Source: Cytophagaceae bacterium (GTDB lineage: Bacteria > Bacteroidota > Bacteroidia > Cytophagales > Spirosomataceae). Taken from it: a stretch of 64,000 nt of DNA. The stretch covers positions 62,001-126,000 of the forward strand of contig JAIXOL010000001.1 of assembly GCA_027486845.1 (NCBI GenBank), given 5' to 3'. Both the position numbers and the translations under genes were made by a program. The notes under the pieces were generated by a model. That model ran no database searches and was not told the DNA's origin. It worked only from the letters and a program-made list of their open reading frames with translations. Below are positions 14,730 to 22,500 of this stretch, piece by piece (the first letter of the stretch is position 1; each line of letters opens with the position of its first letter).

Positions 14730-17315
14730 TTAATTTCCAGACTTAACCCTGCTTTGCTCTGCTTCGGTGGCTGTACTACGGCGGCGAGCTGCTTTTACAT
14801 TTTGATTACCAAATTTGTAAGTAAACGTTAAACGTGCAGCACGGCTATCCCAACGGTTGCTTATTGTCATTTTTACTCCTCCAAAGTCAGTTTTGCCTTT
14901 GAATCTATTGTTCAAGAAAATATCATTAATGTTTAATCTCAAATTGGCTTTTTTGTTCCAAAAACTCTTCTGTAAACCCGCATTTACAGCATATTGAGCA
15001 TTTCCATGCATCATACCGTAAAGGTTTGGTGAGTTGTACCACATCGAAATTTCGGCTGTCAAGTTCTTTGGCAATTTCAGACTATGGTTTGTATAAGCGT
15101 TGTAGGCAAATTGCCCTACATTGAGATTTTGGTCCAATAATTGTCCCGAATAGCTATTATAGAAAACTGAGATATTATTTTGGGCTTTCCACCATTTTGT
15201 AATCGGAATCGGTACGCTGAAATTGACATTGATGTTTTCAAATTTTGCGATATTCTCACGAGTGGCAAAAGTAATTTTCTCAGGGTCAATTCCTTGAATA
15301 TTATTGTATTTCTTGATTTTAGCCAAAACCTCAGTGTCATTCACCGCATTTTTGATAACTTCAATCATATAATCGTTGGTTCTGCTATATCCAAGGCTCG
15401 TTACAAATGCTTGTTTGAAAGTATGCGTTAGCTCAAATGAGTTGGTATATTGTGGTTTCAAATAGCCATTACCGAGTTGATAAGTATATGGGTCAAGGAA
15501 ATATACAAATGGGTTAAGCGACTCATAATCAGGGCGTTCGATGCGGCGGCTATACGAATATGAAAGCTGATTATCTTTATTAATCGTCTGATTCAAGAAA
15601 ATACTCGGGAATAATTGTGCGTAATTACGTTCGCGTTTTTCGTCCAAAGTAACCGATTTTCCTACTGAATGCGTGTGTTCCATGCGTAAACCTACTTGAA
15701 TATTAAATTTCTTGCTCAATTCTTTGCTAAAATTTGCGTAAGCTGCATTGATGTTTTCGTCATAAATAAAGTAGTTTGTACGTCCTTTATCGACTTCGCC
15801 ATTCTGGAAAAAACGAATATCATTGTCAGATTTCACCCAGCTGCTTTTCGCTCCAAATTCCAATTTTGCCTTACTTTTTGGCAACGGATGTACATAATCA
15901 GCTTTCAACGCAATGATATTATACTGATTTGGTGTATTGCTCGTAATATTTAGCGGTGCGTTTGATTCTACTTCTTTTAGGTCGATGTACTTATAAAATC
16001 TTGAAACCATTCCACGTTCAATGCCCAAGTTTTGGTAAGTCGAATAATCAACATCGGCTGTTAGTTCTTTACCAGTCGAATCAAAAGTGTGCTTAAAGTT
16101 AGCGTTTACCGTAACATTTTGCCAAGTTCTCAACGTACTTGCCGTAGTCACTAAACTCGAATCTGGCACATTGTTTCCTGCACGTTTGATGTAAGTTGTG
16201 TTTACGTTCGGTGTATTTGGTTTGTTTTGAAATGAACCAATACTTCCATTTACCAAAACACCCAATGTTGTTTTCTTGGTAGCATAGAAATCAGTTCCTA
16301 ACTTATAGCTAAAGTTTTGATTGGCATTGTAGCGGTAGGCATACTGCTCGAAGATTTTGCCGCCCAAATCACGGGTGAAAATATTATTATTGAAACGCTG
16401 ATTATCTGAAAAAGTAAGGTTAGCAAAAGTATTAAATTTTCCTTGGCGATTGTTGAGATTTAAGCTTGTATTGTATTTTGGCATAATACCAGGCTTTACC
16501 GTTTCAACTTTACTGAAATCTTCGTTCAAACCTTTTGATAAATATGGCGGAAAACTGGCCGAAAATCCTGCCGAAATGCTTCCATTTGTGCCAAAATTCT
16601 TATTTTTCTTCGTAATGATATTGATTACGGCTTTTCCTGCGGCATCATAGCGAGACGATGGATTCGAGATAATTTCAATCTTTTCGATTTGGTCGCTACT
16701 CATGTTTTTGAGTTGATTTGTCAAATCACTCTGTGACATATACGTAGATTTACCGTCCATAATAACTAATACGCCTTGTTTACCTTTTACGCTAATATTG
16801 TCATTATTATCAACCGTTACGCCTGGCGATTTTTGCAAAACCTCCAAAACCGTGCTTCCAGTAGCCACAATGCTACCTTCAACGTTTACGATTAGTTTAT
16901 CGGCTGCTTGCTCGATGAATGGCTTTTTTGCCGTTACGGTTACTTCTTTAAGGTTTTGAGTATCTAAATTTAGCTGAATTGCCAAAAGTTTTACTTCAAG
17001 ATTTACGTCATTCAGAATAATTTTTGGCGAAAAATACTTCTTATATCCCACCATCGAAACCGACACGATGTACTGAGCATCGTTACCGATTGCAATTTGC
17101 TCGAAACTAAATTTTCCATCTAAATCACTTACAGCACCTTTGGTAAGCGTTGAGTCTTTGGCTTTTAATAATAAAACATTGGCGAAGGGGAGGGATTGTT
17201 TTTTTTCATCGAAGAGGCTTCCCGAAATTTTACCTTTGTACGCAACTCCGTTAGTTTGGGCAAAAGTAAACACGCTCGCAAATGCGAGTAGCATTGTAAA
17301 TAATAACTTTTTCAT
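14730..17315 (-). CDS. outer-membrane beta-barrel receptor (TonB-receptor-like, OMP_b-brl_3 type)
   Basis: 861 residues with an N-terminal signal peptide (MKKLLFTMLLAFASVFTFAQ). Residues about 28-110 form a carboxypeptidase-regulatory-like domain (SGSLFDEKKQSLPFANVLLL), followed by a plug-like domain (GSTVLEVLQKSPGVTVDNND, DQIEKIEIISNPSSRYDAAG) and a long barrel ending in RLTFTYKFGNQN. This architecture is the outer-membrane beta-barrel family protein common in Bacteroidota. No SusD partner lies nearby, so it is not a SusC-type glycan importer. The last 20 residues are Arg/Ser-rich and follow the barrel, which is unusual because the barrel strand normally ends the protein. The substrate is unknown. 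Confidence 0.88.
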   Translation of the reverse strand: MKKLLFTMLLAFASVFTFAQTNGVAYKGKISGSLFDEKKQSLPFANVLLLKAKDSTLTKGAVSDLDGKFSFEQIAIGNDAQYIVSVSMVGYKKYFSPKIILNDVNLEVKLLAIQLNLDTQNLKEVTVTAKKPFIEQAADKLIVNVEGSIVATGSTVLEVLQKSPGVTVDNNDNISVKGKQGVLVIMDGKSTYMSQSDLTNQLKNMSSDQIEKIEIISNPSSRYDAAGKAVINIITKKNKNFGTNGSISAGFSASFPPYLSKGLNEDFSKVETVKPGIMPKYNTSLNLNNRQGKFNTFANLTFSDNQRFNNNIFTRDLGGKIFEQYAYRYNANQNFSYKLGTDFYATKKTTLGVLVNGSIGSFQNKPNTPNVNTTYIKRAGNNVPDSSLVTTASTLRTWQNVTVNANFKHTFDSTGKELTADVDYSTYQNLGIERGMVSRFYKYIDLKEVESNAPLNITSNTPNQYNIIALKADYVHPLPKSKAKLEFGAKSSWVKSDNDIRFFQNGEVDKGRTNYFIYDENINAAYANFSKELSKKFNIQVGLRMEHTHSVGKSVTLDEKRERNYAQLFPSIFLNQTINKDNQLSYSYSRRIERPDYESLNPFVYFLDPYTYQLGNGYLKPQYTNSFELTHTFKQAFVTSLGYSRTNDYMIEVIKNAVNDTEVLAKIKKYNNIQGIDPEKITFATRENIAKFENINVNFSVPIPITKWWKAQNNISVFYNSYSGQLLDQNLNVGQFAYNAYTNHSLKLPKNLTAEISMWYNSPNLYGMMHGNAQYAVNAGLQKSFWNKKANLRLNINDIFLNNRFKGKTDFGGVKMTISNRWDSRAARLTFTYKFGNQNVKAARRRSTATEAEQSRVKSGN

Positions 17316-17693
17316 TTTTGTAATTGTTAAGTAATAGCTTTTTCTTTGGTAATGCTCTGACCGAAGGTCTGACCCGTTATGTACTTTTAATATTATGGTC
17401 AGACGTGCTGTCAGACTTGTAATTAGATGTAAAAAATATCTTGCGGGTTACAATCTCTAAAGATTTTGATAAACTACCCCAAAAGTTTTGAGGTAGTTTT
17501 GACTTCTTCAATTGTATAATGTTTGCTTCTTCATAATTTATGTTACAAATATATCGGTACTTTGTAATACAAGGTAATTGTTATTACATAAGTGGTTTTT
17601 ATCTTAGGATGAACGGTTTGGCATTCAAAATGTAGCTTTTGAGTAGAAAATGTAAAATTGAAAAGGGGAGTTGTGTGGGTTTTTAATTTTTTT
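17316..17693. other. intergenic stretch with short inverted repeats
   Basis: 378 bp without a gene. It holds a cluster of TCTGAC/GTCAGA words (17356, 17368, 17398, 17411), including GTCTGACC (17367-17374) facing GGTCAGAC (17397-17404). A hairpin AAACTACC (17471-17478)/GGTAGTTT (17492-17499) with an inner CAAAA/TTTTG lies next, then a candidate - strand promoter box at 17546-17553. The rest is AT-rich and shows nothing else. Confidence 0.5.
17546..17553 (-). promoter_or_regulatory. candidate -7 box for the beta-barrel receptor
   Basis: On the - strand the bases read TATATTTG, matching TAnnTTTG. A TTG lies 16 bp upstream (plus-strand CAA 17570-17572), a little closer than the usual 19-21 bp. 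It would give an untranslated leader of about 220 nt that contains the AAACTACC/GGTAGTTT hairpin. Confidence 0.4.
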
Positions 17694-17915
17694 TTAATAT
17701 TGGTTATTGTTCTCAGGTACAAATTCTAATATATCACCAGGTTGGCAATTTAGTGCTTCGCAGATGGCTTCCAAGGTAGAAAAACGAACTGCTTTGGCCT
17801 TTCCTGTTTTTAAAATAGAAAGGTTTGGAAGTGTAATATCTACCTTTTCGGCCAATTCTGAGAGCTGCATCTTTCGTCGGGCAAGCATTACATCAAGGTT
17901 TACTACGATGGGCAT
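17694..17915 (-). CDS. Xre-family helix-turn-helix regulator
   Basis: 73 residues. A compact Cro/C1-type HTH occupies residues 9-60: MLARRKMQLSELAEKVDITL, PNLSILKTGKAKAVRF and LEAICEALNCQPGDILEFV. This is the small YozG-like class that pairs with DUF2975 membrane proteins. The gene lies 12 bp after the DUF2975 gene on the same strand, so the two are almost certainly cotranscribed from the promoter at 18624-18653. A role in regulating the pair or responding to envelope conditions is a guess; no target is visible. Confidence 0.88.
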   Translation of the reverse strand: MPIVVNLDVMLARRKMQLSELAEKVDITLPNLSILKTGKAKAVRFSTLEAICEALNCQPGDILEFVPENNNQY

Positions 17916-17927
17916 ATTGATAGTTTT

Positions 17928-18458
17928 TTAAACAGTTAATTCGTTTTCTTCTTGTAATTCAACGCCACGCTTGAAAATTTGGGATACTATATAGACTATT
18001 CCTGCATTAAAAAGATAAAACAGACTCACATTGAAATCTTTTTTTATGCCTTCAATTTGCTTTGATATGTAACTAATATAGCCATCGGAAGAGAACTCGA
18101 TAATCCAAATACCGATTAATAAAAAGCCTATTCTTTCTATTATGATAGCAATTCCCATAGAAAAAGGCTTTTTTAAGTTGATGTTATATAAAACACTTTT
18201 TACATTTTTCCATAATTGAATATTTAAAAAAGCCCAAATAAGTGTACACAAAAGAATCAATAAGTAAGAAGCTAAATATGTTTTTCGTAACTCCATTTGA
18301 TTCATGGCTAAGCCACTAAAGTTGACTTTTATCTCAGGCGAAATGAAACTTAGCACGACTGAGGCGATTATGAGGCCAAAAATCACATTCGAGCCAACAT
18401 AGCCAATCCAAGCAATAACTCTTAAAACATTTAAGATTTTTTCGGTTTGTGTTTTCAT
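17928..18458 (-). CDS. DUF2975 membrane protein
   Basis: 176 residues with four hydrophobic segments: about 14-38 (VIAWIGYVGSNVIFGLIIAS), 63-82 (YLASYLLILLCTLIWAFLNI), 102-122 (IAIIIERIGFLLIGIWIIEF) and 143-160. The tail is VELQEENELTV. Length and topology fit DUF2975, whose function is unknown and whose genes usually neighbour a small Xre regulator, as here. A truncated second copy lies immediately upstream (18471-18593), showing past tandem duplication. Confidence 0.82.
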   Translation of the reverse strand: MKTQTEKILNVLRVIAWIGYVGSNVIFGLIIASVVLSFISPEIKVNFSGLAMNQMELRKTYLASYLLILLCTLIWAFLNIQLWKNVKSVLYNINLKKPFSMGIAIIIERIGFLLIGIWIIEFSSDGYISYISKQIEGIKKDFNVSLFYLFNAGIVYIVSQIFKRGVELQEENELTV

Positions 18459-18470
18459 AATTTTAGTTTT

Positions 18471-18593
18471 TTAAACAGTTAATTTGTTTTCTTCTTGTAA
18501 TTCAAAGCCACATTTGAAAATTTGGGCAATAATATTGACAGTGAGAGCCAAGTATTTAATAATCTCTAAAATTGTTTTGGTTTACGTTTTCAT
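18471..18593 (-). pseudogene. internally deleted remnant of a second DUF2975 gene
   Basis: Reading from ATG at 18593 on the - strand gives MKT, a stop, then TKTILEIIKYLALTVN joined to IIAQIFKCGFELQEENKLTV and a stop at 18471-18473. The first part matches the start of the intact neighbour (MKTQTEKILNVLRV) and the second matches its end (IVSQIFKRGVELQEENELTV). About 135 central codons are missing and codon 4 is a stop. It is a dead tandem copy reduced to its two ends; the promoter at 18624-18653 sits directly before it. Confidence 0.85.
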
Positions 18594-18623
18594 AAAAATG
18601 GATATGAAATTAGATTGATAGCA

Positions 18624-18653
18624 CAAATGTAAAGTAAAATTATTGATAAACAA
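18624..18653 (-). promoter_or_regulatory. promoter for the DUF2975-Xre pair
   Basis: On the - strand, TTG (18653-18651) and TACATTTG (18631-18624) are separated by exactly 19 bp, matching the Bacteroidota -33/-7 consensus. Transcription would start near 18617, pass through the deleted DUF2975 remnant and continue into the intact gene and its regulator. Confidence 0.7.
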
Positions 18654-18791
18654 TAAATATGTTGTGTTTAATGATAAATAAATATTGATAAACAGTTTTT
18701 GTGTTGTATTATTGGTGCGTTTTTAGGGTCAGATATTTAGAAAATGTTTGATAAACAAAATGTATGTAAACGCTGCACCCACAGTTTTTGT

Positions 18792-18799
18792 TATCTTTG
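18792..18799 (+). promoter_or_regulatory. candidate -7 box for nadE
   Basis: TATCTTTG matches TAnnTTTG and lies 81 bp before the nadE ATG. No TTG at the right spacing is seen upstream, so only half the promoter is supported. Confidence 0.5.
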
Positions 18800-18880
18800 C
18801 ACGAGAGGTTTATTTGTTGAAAATATACACTAAATTTTAGAAACCGAGTGGAAATATTCACTCATTCACTCATTAATTTA

Positions 18881-20908
18881 ATGAAACTCATAAAAGTAGC
18901 GGCAGGAACACTCAACCAAACACCTTTGGCGTGGGAGCAGAATCAGAAAAATATTATTGATTGTATCAAAGAAGCTGATAGACAAGATATTAGCTTGTTA
19001 TGTCTGCCCGAATTGTGTATTACGGGTTATGGCTGCGAAGATGCCTTTTACTCATGGGATTTAGTAGAACAGGCCAAAGAAAGTCTTCTCGAAATCGTTC
19101 AACATACATCGGGAATGATTGTTTCGGTAGGTTTGCCGATTCGATTCAATAATAAAGTTTATAACACAGCGTGTCTGATTGCCAACAAAAAAATATTGGG
19201 ATTTGTCTGCAAACAACATTTGCCAAATTATGGGGTATTTTACGAAGATCGTTGGTTTCATCGCTGGCAAGCAGGTGTGCGTGATGAAATTGAAATCGAC
19301 GAATTCAAATATCCGATTGGTGATTTAGTTTTTGAACTGAGCGGCGTTCGTATCGGTTTCGAGATTTGTGAAGATGCTTGGGTGGCCAATCGCCCGGGTC
19401 GTGCGATGTTTGATAGGGGAGTAGATATTATTCTCAATCCAAGTGCGAGCCCATTTTCGTTTTCAAAATTTGTAACGCGTGAACGCTTCGTAATTGATGG
19501 CAGTCGCTCGTTTGCGTGTAGCTATATTTACACAAACTTACTTGGAAATGAATCTGGACGCTTGATTTTCGATGGCGATGCCATGATTGCTTCTGATGGA
19601 AATTTATTGGTTTCTTCACCACGTTTTGGCTATGAAGATTTTTACGTTACATCGGCCGTTATTGATGTTGAAATGCCAAAAGTTAATCATTCACAAGTAA
19701 AATCACCGATTACACAAGGAAATTGGAAAGTTCCAGCATTGTTTGATTTTCCAGAAATCAAGCCAATTGCCCCACAAACTGCCGAACTCGAAAAGTTTGA
19801 GCGTGGAGGATTTCTAAAAGAAGAAGAGTTTGCACGTGCAGTAAGTTTGGCATTGTTTGATTATTTACGTAAATCTCGTTCGCAAGGATTTACAGTTTCA
19901 CTTTCTGGTGGAGCAGATTCTTGTGCATGTGTGGCACTTTGTGGCTTGATGATTCGTTTAGCCGACGAAAGTATTGGTTTAGATGCTTTTAAGAAAAAAC
20001 TTTCTTTCATCAAGAAAATACAAGATTGCACAACGGTTGAGGAAATTGCCGAAAAGATGATTCATAGTATTTATCAAGGCACAGAAAATAGTTCGACCGA
20101 TACTTATGAATCGGCTGAAAGTTTGGCAAAAAATATCGGAGCAACTTTCTATAATGTCAATATTAATGGACTCGTAGAAACTTATAAAGACTTGATAGAA
20201 AAGCAGATAGGTCGAGATTTAACTTGGGAAACTGACGATTTATCACTACAAAATATTCAAGCACGAGTGCGGGTTCCAAGCGTTTGGTTACTAACAAATT
20301 TACATAATCACCTACTTTTAGCAACGTCTAACCGCTCAGAAGTAGCCGTTGGTTATTGCACAATGGATGGTGATACGGCAGGAAGTATCAATCCGATTGC
20401 AGGAATCGATAAGTTTTGGTTGAAAAAATGGTTAGTTTGGCTCGAAACCGTAGGTTGTGATGTAAAAGGAAAGCATATAAAAATCGAAGGATTAAATAAA
20501 GTAAATAGCCTACAACCGACGGCTGAACTTCGTCCGCTCGAAACAAAGCAAACCGACGAAAAAGATCTAATGCCTTATGAAGTGCTAAACTCAATCGAAG
20601 GAATTGCTATCAGAGACAAAAAACCACCTTTAGAATGTTTACTTTTCATGGAGGCTCAATACGCTGACAGGTTTGACCAAGCAACTTTAGCAAACTGGGT
20701 AGAGAAATTTTTTAGAATGTGGAGTAGAAGTCAGTGGAAGCGTGAGCGTTACGCACCGAGTTTTCACTTGGATAGTTATAACCTTGATCCACGAGGCTGG
20801 TGCAGATTTCCAATTTTATCAGGAGGATTTGAGAAGGAATTAGCCGATATGCGAGAATATATCGAAAAAGGTGAACGCCGAAAATCGAGAAGCAGAATTG
20901 GATTTTGA
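18881..20908 (+). CDS. nadE: glutamine-dependent NAD+ synthetase
   Basis: 675 residues from ATG at 18881 (MKLIKVAAGTLNQTPLAWEQ); a GTG at 18848 in the same frame is rejected because the family starts at KVAAGTLNQ. Residues 1 to about 290 are a nitrilase-type glutaminase with the catalytic Glu44 (LCLPELCITGYGCED), the Lys in CKQHLPNYGVFYEDRW and the Cys in GFEICEDAW. The C-terminal synthetase has the ATP-binding SLSGGADSCACVALCG and NIQARVRVPS. It amidates deamido-NAD+ with ammonia from glutamine, the last step of NAD synthesis in the cytosol. It stands alone, convergent with the PUL. Confidence 0.98.
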   Translation: MKLIKVAAGTLNQTPLAWEQNQKNIIDCIKEADRQDISLLCLPELCITGYGCEDAFYSWDLVEQAKESLLEIVQHTSGMIVSVGLPIRFNNKVYNTACLIANKKILGFVCKQHLPNYGVFYEDRWFHRWQAGVRDEIEIDEFKYPIGDLVFELSGVRIGFEICEDAWVANRPGRAMFDRGVDIILNPSASPFSFSKFVTRERFVIDGSRSFACSYIYTNLLGNESGRLIFDGDAMIASDGNLLVSSPRFGYEDFYVTSAVIDVEMPKVNHSQVKSPITQGNWKVPALFDFPEIKPIAPQTAELEKFERGGFLKEEEFARAVSLALFDYLRKSRSQGFTVSLSGGADSCACVALCGLMIRLADESIGLDAFKKKLSFIKKIQDCTTVEEIAEKMIHSIYQGTENSSTDTYESAESLAKNIGATFYNVNINGLVETYKDLIEKQIGRDLTWETDDLSLQNIQARVRVPSVWLLTNLHNHLLLATSNRSEVAVGYCTMDGDTAGSINPIAGIDKFWLKKWLVWLETVGCDVKGKHIKIEGLNKVNSLQPTAELRPLETKQTDEKDLMPYEVLNSIEGIAIRDKKPPLECLLFMEAQYADRFDQATLANWVEKFFRMWSRSQWKRERYAPSFHLDSYNLDPRGWCRFPILSGGFEKELADMREYIEKGERRKSRSRIGF

Positions 20909-20920
20909 TGAATTTTAAAC

Positions 20921-20961
20921 TTTTCAATATCGCAGTAAAGAATTTACTACGATATTGAAAA
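20921..20961. terminator. bidirectional terminator between nadE and the PUL
   Basis: TTTTCAATATCG (20921-20932) pairs perfectly with CGATATTGAAAA (20950-20961). After one C-A mismatch, AGTAAA (20934-20939) pairs with TTTACT (20943-20948) around a 3-base loop. The A/T-rich outer ends give T-runs in both directions, serving the convergent nadE and sulfatase genes. Confidence 0.85.
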
Positions 20962-20968
20962 ATATCAA

Positions 20969-22480
20969 TTACTTACCAAGCCAAGTCAATTGACTCCAAT
21001 AAGCGGGGCCTTCATTGGTTTGGTTTTTGCCTTTTGTGCTTCTACCGTCTTGAATTTGCTTTGTAAGTAAGGCCGTTAATTCTTTTACAATTTCTGGATG
21101 TTGGGCATAAACATTTTGAGTTTCACCAATATCAGTTGATAAATCGTATAATTGAATAGGGGGGAGGGTTTTAGCTTCTTGGCTTATTTCTTTGGGCTTT
21201 CCATTTCCACCCGAATGTGAACACATAATCAATTTCCAATTATCTTTACGAATCGCAAAAAAACCATCAGATGAATGATGGATTCCCGATTTACGAGCCT
21301 CATAAGTTGTTTTTTTGCCAGTAATTTCACTTAAAAAACTAAAACTATCTTCTGCTATATTATCGTTTAGTTTTTTATTATTCAGCTCTGCAATCGTTTG
21401 GAAAAAGTCGGTGGTACAAACTAATTGTTTACTTACTTTCGGCGATAGGATGGCTTTTTTCCAAGAAACAATAAATGGTACATGATGCCCTCCCTCAAAA
21501 ATATCAGTTTTTAGCCCTCTGTATATCATAGAAGGATTATGCCCTTTGCTAAGTTGTGCTTGAAGGTCGGCGGGGTTGGCAAAACCATTGTCAGATGCAA
21601 AAACAATGATAGTATTTTCGTAAACGCCATTCTTTTTTAGGGTTTCAACAACTTGTTTTACTACATCATCGACCATCAATACAAAATCAGCGTAGGGCGA
21701 GATATTACTTTTGCCTACAAATTTACCGATAGGTAAAATGGGCGTGTGTGGTGCCGCCAATGGGAAATACAAAAAGAAAGGCTTCTCTTTATTAGAATTT
21801 TTATTGATAAAATTGAGTGCTTTTTCGGTGAATTTTCCTAAAACTTCCTCCGGCTGAAAATCAGGTGCAATAATGCCCGCACGAAATAATTCAATACCTT
21901 TTCGGCCGATACAAGTATCTTTTGGTATGGAAGTGCAAAAACCGTTTTCTACATAAGCGTAGGGTGGCATATCGAGCGAGGCAGGAATACAAAATGAATA
22001 ATCGAAACCATATGTGTTTGGGCTATTTTTTATCTGTTTTGTAAAATCAACCTTTTTTTCTCCTGCTTCAATATTTCCCCAAGTCCAGCCCAAATGCCAT
22101 TTGCCGACAATTCCTGTATTATAGCCTTGTTTTTGTAAGAAAGAAGCTACAGTTTCTCGTTTTGGGTCAATTAATGGCGTGTCATAACCATGTAAAACAC
22201 CTTTTTTAAGTGTGGTTCGCCAGTTATATCGTCCAGTCATGATTCCATAGCGAGTAGGAGTACAGACTGCTGAGGTTGTATGAGCATCTGTAAACTTTAC
22301 ACCATTTTGAGCTAATTGGTCAATGTTTGTTGTCTGAATTTTTCCTTCTGGATTATAAGCTGACACATCGCCAATGCCTAAATCATCGGCAAGTATATAA
22401 ATTATATTGGGCTTTTGTGCAAAACTTCTAATACTGAACGTCATGCAAATAAGGCTTAAGAAAATTAAGTTTTTTTTCAT
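20969..22480 (-). CDS. arylsulfatase (S1 family), last gene of the PUL
   Basis: 503 residues with a Sec signal peptide (MKKNLIFLSLICMTFSIRSFAQ). The sulfatase metal site is at NIIYILADDLGIGD, and the formylglycine motif CTPTR has its modified Cys at residue 73, followed by the family's GIMTGRYNWR. Further S1 landmarks are VGKWHLGW and VFASDNGFANPA. Such enzymes remove sulfate esters from glycans in the periplasm or at the cell surface. The gene ends just before the bidirectional terminator. The exact position of sulfate it attacks cannot be read from the sequence; the ADDLGIGD-type start resembles arylsulfatase A/GalNAc-6-sulfatase-like groups. A GH92 gene lies 20 bp upstream. Confidence 0.93.
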   Translation of the reverse strand: MKKNLIFLSLICMTFSIRSFAQKPNIIYILADDLGIGDVSAYNPEGKIQTTNIDQLAQNGVKFTDAHTTSAVCTPTRYGIMTGRYNWRTTLKKGVLHGYDTPLIDPKRETVASFLQKQGYNTGIVGKWHLGWTWGNIEAGEKKVDFTKQIKNSPNTYGFDYSFCIPASLDMPPYAYVENGFCTSIPKDTCIGRKGIELFRAGIIAPDFQPEEVLGKFTEKALNFINKNSNKEKPFFLYFPLAAPHTPILPIGKFVGKSNISPYADFVLMVDDVVKQVVETLKKNGVYENTIIVFASDNGFANPADLQAQLSKGHNPSMIYRGLKTDIFEGGHHVPFIVSWKKAILSPKVSKQLVCTTDFFQTIAELNNKKLNDNIAEDSFSFLSEITGKKTTYEARKSGIHHSSDGFFAIRKDNWKLIMCSHSGGNGKPKEISQEAKTLPPIQLYDLSTDIGETQNVYAQHPEIVKELTALLTKQIQDGRSTKGKNQTNEGPAYWSQLTWLGK

Positions 22481-22500
22481 ATTTTGAAAATTGATTATTT

